Below are positions 9,681 to 18,061 of a stretch of 64,000 bases of DNA, in pieces (positions within the stretch are counted from its first letter, which is position 1; every line of letters begins with the position of its first letter). The stretch lies in the NCBI GenBank assembly GCA_002591745.1, contig PDLQ01000018.1, positions 49,272-113,271 of the forward strand, given 5' to 3'. The notes beneath the pieces were generated by a model, which saw only the letters and a list, made by a program, of their open reading frames with translations, ran no database searches and was not told the DNA's origin. The DNA is from Lewinellaceae bacterium SD302 (GTDB lineage: Bacteria; Bacteroidota; Bacteroidia; Chitinophagales; Saprospiraceae). Position numbers and translations under genes: made by a program.

Positions 9681-9684
9681 GAAA

Positions 9685-10200
9685 CTATCTGTTCTTACAA
9701 CTCTCATCTCGGTTAAACATGATCGGTAGATTGTACCGGACCCTGACTACTTTGCCCGCCTGCGTTCCGGGGACCCAAGGCCCCTTCTCATCACGCATCA
9801 GCCGCACCAGCCGTAAGGCCTCCTGCCCGGCACCCTTTATATGAGGCAGATCACGGGCCAGTTCAATTTCCCTTACCTCACCGGTTTTCTCGATGGTGAA
9901 AGAGACTACTGCCATTTCACGCGTACGCATATTTTCCGGTAAGGTGACATTATCACAATTAAGCTGTTCGTAAATGAAAGTTATTAATGCCTCTTTACTA
10001 CATTCCTGGGGTTGGGCTGCGCAAGTAGCAGTGTCGTAGGGGAACCGGGGCATGACTTCCGTGATCCCCCACATATCCGGAGTTACCGACATTTCGGATG
10101 GAACCGGAGGCGGCGGCGGCGGTTCAACGGTTGATTGAGCCTTACAGGAAAGCAGACAGGAAAAGAGTAAGCCGATGAATACTGGAAAGCTGTTGCTCAT
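9685..10200 (-). CDS. Lipoprotein with TonB C-terminal-like domain
   Basis: The 171-aa product has a lipobox (CLLSC-K, Cys ~19) and a proline run PPPPPPVP near residue 28. From ~residue 90 it has a domain with VVSFTIEKTGEVREIELARD and a final VRVRYNLPIMF strand. That last region is the TonB C-terminal fold seen in many Bacteroidota energy-transducer-like proteins. Here it is lipid-anchored rather than carried by an inner-membrane helix, so classical energy transduction is not assured. Four Cys in the middle may form disulfides. Confidence 0.7.
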   Translation of the reverse strand: MSNSFPVFIGLLFSCLLSCKAQSTVEPPPPPPVPSEMSVTPDMWGITEVMPRFPYDTATCAAQPQECSKEALITFIYEQLNCDNVTLPENMRTREMAVVSFTIEKTGEVREIELARDLPHIKGAGQEALRLVRLMRDEKGPWVPGTQAGKVVRVRYNLPIMFNRDESCKNR

Positions 10201-10281
10201 GGAAGGTCTTTTAAACCAGATGCGACAGCCGGAAATAATGGTGGATGCAGCACTGCTGCCTGGAGTCAGCTTGCAATAGAC

Positions 10282-10314
10282 TTTGCTACTTTGCTAGTCC
10301 AAATACTACCTTCG
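10282..10314 (+). promoter_or_regulatory. Candidate promoter of the IMPACT-family gene
   Basis: TTTG at 10282-10285, 21 nt, then TACCTTCG at 10307-10314, which is 5 nt before the ATG at 10320. The spacing fits the Bacteroidota consensus, and transcription would begin at the start codon. The -33 box is part of the dispersed-word copy at 10285. Confidence 0.35.
10285..10299 (+). repeat. 15-bp dispersed word, upstream of IMPACT gene
   Basis: GCTACTTTGCTAGTC, pointing toward the downstream gene; flanked by GACTT on the left and CAAA on the right as in other copies. Confidence 0.65.
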
Positions 10315-10319
10315 CGCTC

Positions 10320-10976
10320 ATGGATACCCCTTCCGAAGACAAATACCGCATTATTACTGCCCCAGGTACCGGAGAGTTCAAGGACCGCAGTAGTAAATTC
10401 ATCGGTTTCGCCCATCCGGCACGCACGGAAGCGGAGGCGTTAAACTGGGTAGAGCATTACCAAAAACTGCACCACAAGGCCCGCCATTGGTGCTATGCTT
10501 ACCGGCTGGGCAACGATGGTAACCGCTTCCGGGCCAACGACGACGGGGAACCCAGTGGAACGGGCGGCAAACCCATTCTGGGGCAGATCGATAAACTGGG
10601 TGTAAGTGATACCGTGGTGGTGGTAGTGCGTTATTACGGAGGAGTGAAACTGGGCACCTCCGGACTGATCAACGCCTACCGGGAAGGAGCGGTGCTGGCC
10701 CTGGCCGATGCCACGGTGGGCGAACGTTACCTCACTCACCGACTGGTGGTCAATTTTGGCTACGAACTGATGGGCAAAGTAATGTCGGCCCTCAGCAGCC
10801 TGGAACTGGAAATGGCCGAGAACGATTTCGGTGCTACGCCCAGCCTGATAATTGAAGTGCCCCGCTCGGAAGCATTGGCTACCCGCCGTCGGCTGTTGGC
10901 CGCCATTGGTGAGGTCTACCTGGAAGAGGTGGATGAGGAATTTGCGGTGGAGGGGTTGGATATTGTGATTGGGTGA
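10320..10976 (+). CDS. IMPACT (YigZ-like) family protein
   Basis: The 218-aa protein begins at the ATG at 10320; the frame extends upstream to 10245, but that part overlaps the promoter-like sequence. The first ~110 residues hold the UPF0029/IMPACT signature: KFIGFAHPARTEAEA, then ARHWCYAYR, DDGEPSGTGGKPIL and VVVRYYGGVKLG. A DUF1949-type ferredoxin-like domain closes the protein. Family members are cytosolic and linked to translation stress; the bacterial role is not established. The next gene is convergent, with 14 bp between stops. Confidence 0.88.
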   Translation: MDTPSEDKYRIITAPGTGEFKDRSSKFIGFAHPARTEAEALNWVEHYQKLHHKARHWCYAYRLGNDGNRFRANDDGEPSGTGGKPILGQIDKLGVSDTVVVVVRYYGGVKLGTSGLINAYREGAVLALADATVGERYLTHRLVVNFGYELMGKVMSALSSLELEMAENDFGATPSLIIEVPRSEALATRRRLLAAIGEVYLEEVDEEFAVEGLDIVIG

Positions 10977-10990
10977 GTATCCAATAATGC

Positions 10991-11446
10991 CTACACCATC
11001 TTCCTCATCACAATCATATTCCCCAGATGCATCCCTTCGTGGACGTTGTTGAAACTCAGGGCCTGGCCAATGTTGAGCAATTTGGTGCCGTAGCTGGTTT
11101 CGTACTCCCGGAAATTACTGAAGTCGAGGCTGCGCAGGTCATTTTCAAATTCGTCTACGGTACTTTCCAGGCGGCTTTTGATGTAGGTCCACTCCGCTCC
11201 CGAGGCTGCTGCGGTGGGGCGACTGCCCTTGCGGTATCTTTCGATGAAATCGGCTGGTAAAGGGATTGGCTGGTTGCCCAGGCCATAACAGAGAAGCTGC
11301 TGAGTAGCGATGACGTGGCCCACATTCCAGAGCAAATTGTTATTCATCTCCGCAGGGATAAGATTGAGCTGTTCGAGGGTAAGCGAGTCACAAAGTCGGA
11401 GCATGTTACGGCGGGTCTGACGTAGCACTTGTAATGGGAATGACAT
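10991..11446 (-). CDS. DinB superfamily protein
   Basis: The ~151-aa product starts best at the ATG at 11446 (MSFPLQVLRQTRRN); the upstream ATG at 11488 adds an atypical arginine-rich tail. It is a four-helix-bundle DinB-type protein with the metal-binding His positions in LLWNVGHVIATQ and NNVHEGMHLGN. Several DinB relatives bind divalent metals or act with low-molecular-weight thiols, which would suit the bacillithiol gene found at 34977. That link is inference. The reaction is unknown. Confidence 0.75.
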   Translation of the reverse strand: MSFPLQVLRQTRRNMLRLCDSLTLEQLNLIPAEMNNNLLWNVGHVIATQQLLCYGLGNQPIPLPADFIERYRKGSRPTAAASGAEWTYIKSRLESTVDEFENDLRSLDFSNFREYETSYGTKLLNIGQALSFNNVHEGMHLGNMIVMRKMV

Positions 11447-11602
11447 ATTAGGGAGTATTTGCGGCCAAAATACTCTTTTAGTCCGCAACTAAACCACCCC
11501 CGTCGATTGTTGATATATATGCCACGGAAATTGCCGGATTTATTTCGTAATTTACGCTAGTGATGATTTATCTATTTACCGATTTGCAAATTTTATCCGC
11601 TT

Positions 11603-12469
11603 ATGCGCCAGCTTAAGATTAACAACAAGATTACCTCCAGAGAGAGTATTGCGCTGGATAAATACCTAACGGACATCAACAAGATCGGACTGCTTACACC
11701 CGAGGAAGAAGCTGATCTGGCCGCCCGCATCCGGGAGGGGGATCAGGCTGCTTTGGATAAATTGACCAAGTCTAACCTCCGCTTCGTAGTTTCAGTAGCC
11801 AAACAATACCAGAATCAGGGATTGAGCTTGAGCGACCTGATCAACGAAGGTAACCTGGGACTGATGAAGGCCGCCAAACGTTTTGACGAGACCCGGGGAT
11901 TCAAGTTCATTTCCTACGCCGTCTGGTGGATACGCCAGAGCATCATGCAGGCTATCGTGGAATACTCCCGGCTCGTGCGGATGCCCAACAACAAAGCCGC
12001 CGGCTACAGCAAAGTAAGTCAGGCGATCATGTCATTCGTGCAACAACACGAACGGGAGCCGGAACTGGAAGAACTGGCCGATTTCATGGAGGTTTCCCTC
12101 CGCGACGTAGAACACGCCATGCGTGGCCGCCAACGTCATTTAAGCTTCGATGCCCCGGTAGCCGGCGACGACAGCGATATGACCATGCTGGATCTGATGA
12201 GCACCGACGGCAAAACCCCGGACACCAAACTGATGGGGGAGAGCCTGAAAAAAGAAGTACAGTCCAACCTGAATCTGCTGGCTCCCCGCGAGCGGCAGGT
12301 ACTGGCCTGCTACTTTGGCCTCGACGGAGAAAGCCAGCTTAACCTGGAAGAGATCGGCGAGCGTTTCGACCTGACCCGCGAACGGGTAAGGCAGATTAAA
12401 GAGCGGGCAATCCGTCGTTTGCGCCGCAGCCGCAGCAAAAATTCTCTGAAAAGTTACCTCGGCGGGTAA
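11603..12469 (+). CDS. rpoD: Primary RNA polymerase sigma factor (sigma-70/SigA)
   Basis: The 288-aa protein is the short Bacteroidota housekeeping sigma factor. Region 1.2 begins at about residue 15. Region 2 contains LRFVVSVAKQYQ, LINEGNLGLMKAAKRFD and FISYAVWWIRQSI (~55-115). Region 3 follows, and region 4 shows LTRERVRQIKERAIRRLRR near the end. The acidic region 1.1 of proteobacterial RpoD is absent, as expected for the phylum. It recognises the -33/-7 promoters seen in this window. Downstream genes begin 55 bp later and may have their own promoter. Confidence 0.95.
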   Translation: MRQLKINNKITSRESIALDKYLTDINKIGLLTPEEEADLAARIREGDQAALDKLTKSNLRFVVSVAKQYQNQGLSLSDLINEGNLGLMKAAKRFDETRGFKFISYAVWWIRQSIMQAIVEYSRLVRMPNNKAAGYSKVSQAIMSFVQQHEREPELEELADFMEVSLRDVEHAMRGRQRHLSFDAPVAGDDSDMTMLDLMSTDGKTPDTKLMGESLKKEVQSNLNLLAPRERQVLACYFGLDGESQLNLEEIGERFDLTRERVRQIKERAIRRLRRSRSKNSLKSYLGG

Positions 12470-12523
12470 TTAACAAGTTTGATAATTCTACCTTCGGCAG
12501 AATTAACAAATAGTGATTCGTAC

Positions 12524-13201
12524 ATGCCAATACTAGCGATACTAACCCTACTCGTCGTCATCGGGATTCTATTGATGATTCAGCTCTACGCCAAGAACCG
12601 GATGCCCGGCAAGAAAAAACAGGCGCAGGAGGTAACCGCTTTACGTGAGGATATGAGTGGTTGGGTAACTACCCTGGTACCGCTGGACAAGGAAGAACTC
12701 GATCTGTTCAGCCTCAGTCAGGACAAGCAGGTGGTACAAACCGGTATGGCGGGGGTGAAGGCCAAGGGCGTTTTTACAACTATTTTTCAGGAACCGGTGG
12801 TCGCTTACAGCTATAAGCGCTACCTGGGCGAAAAAGTCAATGAATTACTACTGGCTAAAACCGCCGAGCACGAATATATCTACTGGACCCGCAATGGAGA
12901 ATCTACCCTCAGCATCGATGGCCAGGAGGTAGGAAAGATAAGTGCCGATCGTATTCTGTACGGTGCGAAGTCCGGTAAGGAGATTGCCAGGATCAAGAGC
13001 CAGCCACAAGATAATTTTCTGCCCGTAAGTGTAGGGAATCGCGACGTGGGCTCCCTTAATACCCAGCTTCCAAGTAAGGAAGACGCGCTTTCGCAGCGGG
13101 CTTTTGAATTCATCCCCGGCGACCTGAGCCAGCAGGAGGAACAACTTTTTCTGGCCCTGGTGACCCGGGAACTGGTGAAACAGGGCTTGCCGAATAAGTA
13201 G
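12524..13201 (+). CDS. Membrane-anchored protein of unknown function, coupled to M50-like protease
   Basis: The ATG at 12524 gives a ~225-aa product (a TTG 45 nt upstream adds only a polar tail). Residues 2-22 form one membrane helix (ILAILTLLVVIGILLMIQLY), followed by a basic stretch and a ~190-residue soluble domain rich in beta strands with no motif I recognise. A -7-like TACCTTCG lies at 12489-12496. Its stop is followed after 3 bp by the ATG of the M50-like gene, so the two are almost certainly cotranscribed, and this protein may serve that protease. Confidence 0.65.
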   Translation: MPILAILTLLVVIGILLMIQLYAKNRMPGKKKQAQEVTALREDMSGWVTTLVPLDKEELDLFSLSQDKQVVQTGMAGVKAKGVFTTIFQEPVVAYSYKRYLGEKVNELLLAKTAEHEYIYWTRNGESTLSIDGQEVGKISADRILYGAKSGKEIARIKSQPQDNFLPVSVGNRDVGSLNTQLPSKEDALSQRAFEFIPGDLSQQEEQLFLALVTRELVKQGLPNK

Positions 13202-13204
13202 CAG

Positions 13205-14416
13205 ATGGAAATTCTCTACGGCGTCCTGATCGTTTTTGCCTGGTTCGGCATTTTTCTGGTGATGCGGTTACTAACTACATTTCTACACGAAATGGGGCAT
13301 GCTCTACCCGTACTGGCCTTTTCCGATAAACCGGTAGAGGTATTTATTGGGAGTTACGGGGAACGTGAGGGTGGCTTCAAACCCGCCCGGCTAGGCGCCA
13401 GATCGGACGGGGTAGCTACCTTTGGCAGGTTGACCTTATTCTTCAACACCAAGTTGCTGAGTTGGCAAGCCGGAATGTGCCGTTTCGAGTCCCTGGGACT
13501 CAGCCGCCGGCAAATGGCCATAATCCTTTTTGGGGGTCCCGTAGCCAGTGTTTTGGTAGCGGGGATCGGCTTCTGGGCGATCGTAAATTTCAGGTTCGGA
13601 GATGTCTTCTTCGTGATCGTGTCAGCATTTTTGCTCTCGTCACTTTGGGATCTTTTTATCAACCTGTTGCCGGCTTCTTTCGGTAATAACCGGATGCACG
13701 GCGTTGGTAACCTGCAAACCGACGGAGAACAATTGCTTGCTCTCTGGCGCGAGGGTCGCCGCCCCGCCGTTTACCACGAACTAAAGACGGCCCTGGAAAA
13801 TAAAGACTACGGGGTGGTAACCGAACGGGTGGAAGCAGACGTAGCCGCCCGACGACTGGATCCTTCCGTTATTCCGCTGGCGATAGCCGCTTACGAAGCC
13901 AGGAGTGAGTACGGGGGTGCGCTTTCGATTTATGAATACCTGCACAAGCAGCAACCACTGCGGCCGGTAGATTACTTCGCATTGGGTGAACTCTACCAGA
14001 AACTCAACAACTACCAGGAGGCGATCAACTGCTACGGCGAATACCTCCACGAATTTTATTCGGACGCTAGGGCCCTGCACGCAAGAGGTTGGTGTTACCA
14101 GCAGTTGACGGAGCACGGCGCAGCCATCCAGGAGATCACCACCGCTTTACGTTACAACGATCAATTTGCCGCCGCCTGGCGCGACCGGGCCTACAGTCTG
14201 CTGCGCCTCAACCAATTTGAAGACGCAATTTCTGATCTCAACGTATCCCGCCAGCTCGAACCGGAGCATCCCCGGCAATATCTCTACGATTCGCTGTACC
14301 TGGAAGCGACCGGCAAATACGCCGAGGCCTATTCAGCCTTATTAAAAGCCAAAGAGTTGGGGGACGAGTTTCACGGGATCGAGTTCCGGTTAAGTGAATT
14401 GGAACGGAGATTTTAA
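13205..14416 (+). CDS. M50-like membrane metalloprotease with C-terminal TPR repeats
   Basis: The 403-aa protein has an N-terminal membrane helix carrying HEMGH at residues 28-32, the zinc site of site-2-type proteases. Two or more helices follow at ~95-165. A late NLQTDGEQLL segment (~173-182) could supply the third metal ligand (Asp). Residues ~220-400 are TPR repeats (RPVDYFALGELYQKLNNYQEA, ALHARGWCYQQL, AAAWRDRAYSLLRL). Inference: an intramembrane or membrane-bound protease with a protein-binding scaffold. Residues 60-69 (PARLGARSDG) are encoded exactly by the 30-bp repeat cassette, an apparent in-frame insertion between Lys59 and Val70. Confidence 0.75.
   Translation: MEILYGVLIVFAWFGIFLVMRLLTTFLHEMGHALPVLAFSDKPVEVFIGSYGEREGGFKPARLGARSDGVATFGRLTLFFNTKLLSWQAGMCRFESLGLSRRQMAIILFGGPVASVLVAGIGFWAIVNFRFGDVFFVIVSAFLLSSLWDLFINLLPASFGNNRMHGVGNLQTDGEQLLALWREGRRPAVYHELKTALENKDYGVVTERVEADVAARRLDPSVIPLAIAAYEARSEYGGALSIYEYLHKQQPLRPVDYFALGELYQKLNNYQEAINCYGEYLHEFYSDARALHARGWCYQQLTEHGAAIQEITTALRYNDQFAAAWRDRAYSLLRLNQFEDAISDLNVSRQLEPEHPRQYLYDSLYLEATGKYAEAYSALLKAKELGDEFHGIEFRLSELERRF
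13373..13416 (-). repeat. Composite repeat (word split by 30-bp cassette), in frame inside the M50-like gene
   Basis: GGCTTCAAA, then a 30-bp cassette at 13382-13411 (CCCGCCCGGCTAGGCG ... ATCGGACGGG), then GTAGC. Removing the cassette restores GGCTTCAAAGTAGC, the form seen at 28641. The cassette ends CCCGCCCG and CGGACGGG pair as an imperfect hairpin. It is codon-phased and encodes PARLGARSDG. Confidence 0.8.
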
Positions 14417-14466
14417 TAAACCACAAGATCACAAGGGAAACCAGAAAGTACAAGGATAACTCCGGC

Positions 14467-14495
14467 TTGCGGTTCCCTTTTGCATTGCTACTTTG
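14467..14495 (+). promoter_or_regulatory. Candidate promoter of the sulfatase gene
   Basis: TTG at 14467-14469, 19 nt, then TACTTTG at 14489-14495, ending 6 nt before the ATG at 14502. The TACTTTG box is itself the core of a dispersed-word copy. Confidence 0.35.
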
Positions 14496-14501
14496 TTAGT
14501 C
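14487..14501 (+). repeat. 15-bp dispersed word abutting the sulfatase start codon
   Basis: GCTACTTTGTTAGTC directly followed by the ATG at 14502. Confidence 0.7.
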
Positions 14502-16208
14502 ATGAAATTCTATCCAGTCTGTCTGCTTTTACTGTTGTTTGCCTGCCAAAACGAAAGGCAGTTAACTAAAGAAGATCCTGTCTTACCCAATATCGTCTGG
14601 ATCGTAGCCGAAGACCTCAGTCCCATAATTCCTTCTTTCGGAGATTCCACGGCCGAAACCCCGAATCTGGACCGTCTGGCAGCCCGGGGAATCCGTTTTC
14701 CCAATACATTTTCAGTCTCCGGGGTCTGTGCGCCGAGCCGGGCAGCCATCGCTACTGGAATGTACCCGACCAGCATTGGTGCCCACAATATGCGGAATCA
14801 GTGGAATACCGATCTGCTGGCCAAGAACGGCCTGATTCCCTACGAAGTAGTACCGCCACCGGAGGTGAGAATGATGAGTACCGTACTTCGTAAAGCGGGA
14901 TACTATACTACTAATAACGCCAAAACCGACTATCAATTCAAACCAACCATAGTGGCCTGGGACGAAAACGGGAAGCAGGCGCATTACCGTCACCGGCCAG
15001 TACCCGACCAGCCTTTTTTCAGCATTTTCAACCTGGAGATCACCCACGAGAGCCAGGTTTGGGAGACGGGCAAGGATAAACTGCGTTGGAAAGCCGGCTT
15101 CGAAGAGGTAGGGGCTCCGAATTTTGGCTGGCAGGATACATTCGGGGAAGCCGAGCGTCCGCATTTGACGGTGGACCCCGCTAAAGTTTCGGTGCCGCCA
15201 TATCTGGTTGATTCGGAAATTACTCGTCGGGATATCGCCCGTGTTTACTCGAACGTAGAAATCATGGACCAACAGGTGGGGCTGTTGCTGGATCAACTGA
15301 AAGAGGACGGCTTACTGGACAACACGATTATCTTCTGGTACACCGACCACGGCGGTCCGCTGCCCAGGCAGAAAAGAATGGTGTACGACAGCGGTCTAAG
15401 GGTACCGCTGATCATAGCTTTCCCGGATAATCGGGGGGCAGGAAGCATTGATTCTAGCCTGATCAGTTTTGTGGATTTCGCCCCTACGGTTTTCAGCCTC
15501 GTGGGTATCGATCCCCCGGAGTACTTACAGGGGCGGGCCTGGCTGGGAACCTACGCAGTTCCCGCAAGAAAGTATATCCACGCCGCCGGGGATCGTTTCG
15601 ATGAGTTCTATGACCACGTACGGGCTACCCGCGACCACCGTTTCAAATATATCCGTAATCCGGAGCCGGAACTGGATTATTACCTGCCCATTGCTTATCG
15701 CGAACAAATGGGGGCAATGCAGGAGTTGCTTAAAGCGCGGGACGAGGGAGTTTTGACACGGGAACAAGCACTTTGGTTCCGGACCAGCCGACCCGCAGAA
15801 GAGCTTTTTGATACCCACACCGATCCCCACGAATTAAAAAATCTGGCCGATGACCCGGCCTACCTCGCAAAATTGGAAGAGTTACGCGGAGCTACCGATG
15901 CCTGGCTGAATAGCACTGGCGACCTAGGCAAACTACCAGAAAAAGAGGTGCTTAGCAATATGTGGGGAGCAGACTGGGAGCAGCCGCAAACCAATGTGCC
16001 CTTTAGCAAACGTACGCCGGAGGGGCTTTTTATTCTTGATTGCTCGACCCCCGGCGCGGAGATCGGTTACCGTATTTTACCTCAAGATCGCGGGCTGGAG
16101 TCATGGCGGGTATATACCGAACCATTTGAAAGAATCGAGGGCGATACGATCCACGCGCGGGCTGACCGGATCGGCTACCTGCCTTCTGCTTTAAGTGTCG
16201 GTTTTTAG
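14502..16208 (+). CDS. Sulfatase (type I, formylglycine-dependent), lipoprotein
   Basis: The 568-aa protein starts at the ATG at 14502; a TTG nine bases upstream lies inside a repeat. The leader ends LLLLFAC-Q, a lipobox with Cys ~15. The alkaline-phosphatase-like fold is shown by PNIVWIVAEDLS with metal Asp (~35), the formylglycine motif CAPSRAAIATGMYP (~residues 77-90; C-x-P-x-R) and WYTDHGGPLPRQK with metal ligands (~280). It hydrolyses sulfate esters, likely on algal or marine polysaccharide. An activating formylglycine enzyme is not in the window. The stop overlaps the convergent gene at 16205. Confidence 0.9.
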   Translation: MKFYPVCLLLLLFACQNERQLTKEDPVLPNIVWIVAEDLSPIIPSFGDSTAETPNLDRLAARGIRFPNTFSVSGVCAPSRAAIATGMYPTSIGAHNMRNQWNTDLLAKNGLIPYEVVPPPEVRMMSTVLRKAGYYTTNNAKTDYQFKPTIVAWDENGKQAHYRHRPVPDQPFFSIFNLEITHESQVWETGKDKLRWKAGFEEVGAPNFGWQDTFGEAERPHLTVDPAKVSVPPYLVDSEITRRDIARVYSNVEIMDQQVGLLLDQLKEDGLLDNTIIFWYTDHGGPLPRQKRMVYDSGLRVPLIIAFPDNRGAGSIDSSLISFVDFAPTVFSLVGIDPPEYLQGRAWLGTYAVPARKYIHAAGDRFDEFYDHVRATRDHRFKYIRNPEPELDYYLPIAYREQMGAMQELLKARDEGVLTREQALWFRTSRPAEELFDTHTDPHELKNLADDPAYLAKLEELRGATDAWLNSTGDLGKLPEKEVLSNMWGADWEQPQTNVPFSKRTPEGLFILDCSTPGAEIGYRILPQDRGLESWRVYTEPFERIEGDTIHARADRIGYLPSALSVGF

Positions 16209-16801
16209 CCTTGTTTCAACATCTCGAAAACCTTCATTCCTTTGCCGTAGATGTCCTTGATCCACTTGGGGTCCATCAGACGATCCTTTTTGTACAGGAT
16301 GAGGAAATAGCCGACGCCTTCCATCGACCAGCCTTTTTCCACCGTGAAGTAGTTCAGGATCTCATCGTTAAAGTGATGGCGCACGAAGACCTCATCGTCG
16401 CCCGTCAGCCGGTATTGGCCACTGAACTTGGGGAAGCGGACGAAATCGATATCGCCACGGCCGAATAGTTCGCCGATTTTGTGAAAGATACTTTCGGGCT
16501 GTAACCAGATTTCCGGCAGCCCCAGTTGGGTGCTTTGCAGGTAGAAAACTGTCTGTTGGTGGGTTTTCATTTTGTTGCCGTTCCAGCGCAGGTAGCGGTA
16601 GTCAAAAACCCGGATATCGAATTCCATCAGCCCATCCTGGCGGCGCATAATATTGGACACACGCTTACGACTGCCACGGCTAAAGAGGCGAAAATCCGTC
16701 AACTGGGCCGTCAGGTCATACTGGTCCGTATCCTGAAATTCCATGCCGAGTTCACGGGCGGTCTGGCGCAGGCGGCTGGAGCGATAATCTTGTTTGGGCA
16801 T
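16205..16801 (-). CDS. Cytosolic protein of unknown function
   Basis: The start is taken at the ATG at 16801 (MPKQDYRSSRLRQTARELGM), giving 198 aa. A longer frame to 16888 would be translated through a composite repeat and is unlikely. The sequence is mixed alpha/beta with no signal peptide or membrane helix. FQDTDQYDLTAQLTDFRLFSRG and the internal FDYRYLRW pattern recall DUF3137-like galanin-associated proteins, but I cannot confirm this. Its stop overlaps the sulfatase stop by four bases on the opposite strand. Upstream sits a word-plus-cassette composite in promoter-like orientation. Confidence 0.6.
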   Translation of the reverse strand: MPKQDYRSSRLRQTARELGMEFQDTDQYDLTAQLTDFRLFSRGSRKRVSNIMRRQDGLMEFDIRVFDYRYLRWNGNKMKTHQQTVFYLQSTQLGLPEIWLQPESIFHKIGELFGRGDIDFVRFPKFSGQYRLTGDDEVFVRHHFNDEILNYFTVEKGWSMEGVGYFLILYKKDRLMDPKWIKDIYGKGMKVFEMLKQG

Positions 16802-16827
16802 TCGGTAAAAGTAATGCGTATTTTTTT

Positions 16828-16872
16828 GGCTGACAAACCCGACCGGCTGGGCGCTGGATCGGACGGGGTAAC
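16828..16872 (-). repeat. Composite repeat upstream of the minus-strand gene at 16801
   Basis: GGCTGACAAA, a 30-bp cassette at 16838-16867 (CCCGACCGGCTGGGCG ... ATCGGACGGG), then GTAAC. Without the cassette the flanks rebuild the word (one base variant, GTAAC for GTAGC). It lies 27 bp before the start codon and is oriented with that gene. Confidence 0.8.
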
Positions 16873-17020
16873 AAAGTTTGTGACGCAAATACCAGCGCTG
16901 CTTTACCAGTGATCCAACTTTTGTACCACACTGGTTAGTGTTGCTTTCTTACACTGCACGCAGCTTTTTGCAGTAGTAAAGGGTATTGTTTCTAACTTCG
17001 CCCCACAGAACTCTACCACT

Positions 17021-18061
17021 ATGCGCAACATCTACTTATTTGTACTGCTGAGCCTTTTTGCCGGCCAGCTTTTATCCCAGACCGTTATTGCCGAGCGTAC
17101 CGCCGAACTGGAAGACGCCGGTTATGTAATCGAAGGCACTGCCGTCATCCGCGAATACGACGATGGCAGTATCACCCTCTCGCTTTCCGATGATTTCGAG
17201 ACGCCCGCCGGGCCGGACGTACGTATTTACCTGAACGACCAGCTGAACCCAAACTCTGCCGTCGAGCTGGTTAACCTGTCGACCATTAACCATTTCAATG
17301 GTGCTATTACTCTCGACGTTCCGGCTGGTACTGATCTGGAAGAGAATAGCAACATAGTTTTCTACTGTTTTGCCTTTAACCAGCTTTGGGCTTCCGGCGC
17401 TTTTGGCGACCCGGTAGATCCCAACCCAATGATGGGCGATACCTGTCAACAAAGCCTGACCGCTACCTTCGCCTGGGTGACCAATGTGGAAATTTGCGGC
17501 AATGATGGCGAGGCGGACCCCATCCTGTTACTAAACAATATCGACGTCGACCCCGGCGACAACTATGCTTTCCTGCTTACGGATACCAATGAAGTACTGC
17601 TGGAAGTTATCGTGGATTCCATCTATGACTTCGAAGGCAAAGGTCTCGGAAAGATGCGTATTTACGGCGTCAGCTACGTTGGTGAGTTGAGTCCCCAGAT
17701 TGGCCAGGATCGAATGATGACCACCGCCAGCGAGTGTTTTATCCACTCCGGCGGCAACTTGTTTCTAACCGTGGATATGGGAGCTGCCTGCGCGCCGAGC
17801 AGCCTCAATGAAGTACTGACGAAGCAAACACGTTTGTATCCGAATCCGGTAATTGATCTGCTGACGATCGAACTGCCGGCCAACTACTCCGCGGAGCAAC
17901 TTATCATCCATGATCTTAATGGTAGGGTAGTGAGACAACAAGTACTCGAGGCCACTCAGACTAAGCTGCAAACTTCCGTTGATGGCCTGACCGGCGGGCA
18001 GTATGTATTGAGCATTAGTGGCGCTGAAGGCTTGCTCGTGAAACGATTCGTGGTTAAGTAG
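17021..18061 (+). CDS. Secreted DM13-domain protein with T9SS type A tail
   Basis: The 346-aa protein has a signal peptide ending LLSQ (~20). Residues ~35-130 match the DM13 domain (GTAVIREYDDGSITLSLSDDF, then GPDVRIYLND and VFYCFAFNQLWASGAF with the conserved Cys). DM13 is a predicted redox or cytochrome-like domain. A middle beta domain (~145-255) is unassigned. The last ~75 residues (RLYPNPVIDLLTIELP ... GQYVLSISGAEGLLVKRFVVK) form the T9SS type A sorting domain, so the protein is exported through the outer membrane. A TAACTTCG at 16988-16995 is a plausible -7 box, giving a short leader. Confidence 0.8.
   Translation: MRNIYLFVLLSLFAGQLLSQTVIAERTAELEDAGYVIEGTAVIREYDDGSITLSLSDDFETPAGPDVRIYLNDQLNPNSAVELVNLSTINHFNGAITLDVPAGTDLEENSNIVFYCFAFNQLWASGAFGDPVDPNPMMGDTCQQSLTATFAWVTNVEICGNDGEADPILLLNNIDVDPGDNYAFLLTDTNEVLLEVIVDSIYDFEGKGLGKMRIYGVSYVGELSPQIGQDRMMTTASECFIHSGGNLFLTVDMGAACAPSSLNEVLTKQTRLYPNPVIDLLTIELPANYSAEQLIIHDLNGRVVRQQVLEATQTKLQTSVDGLTGGQYVLSISGAEGLLVKRFVVK

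Noticed and set aside
12309..12317. GCTACTTTG in the sigma factor gene (also at 8809 and 48032)
   Set aside because: Only the first 9 bases of the word match; these code for expected family residues and lack the YYAGYC half.
14422..14501. Possible CRISPR-like or tandem repeats among short spacer repeats
   Set aside because: Repeats are dispersed over many kilobases with unique sequence between; no regular spacer length and no cas gene.
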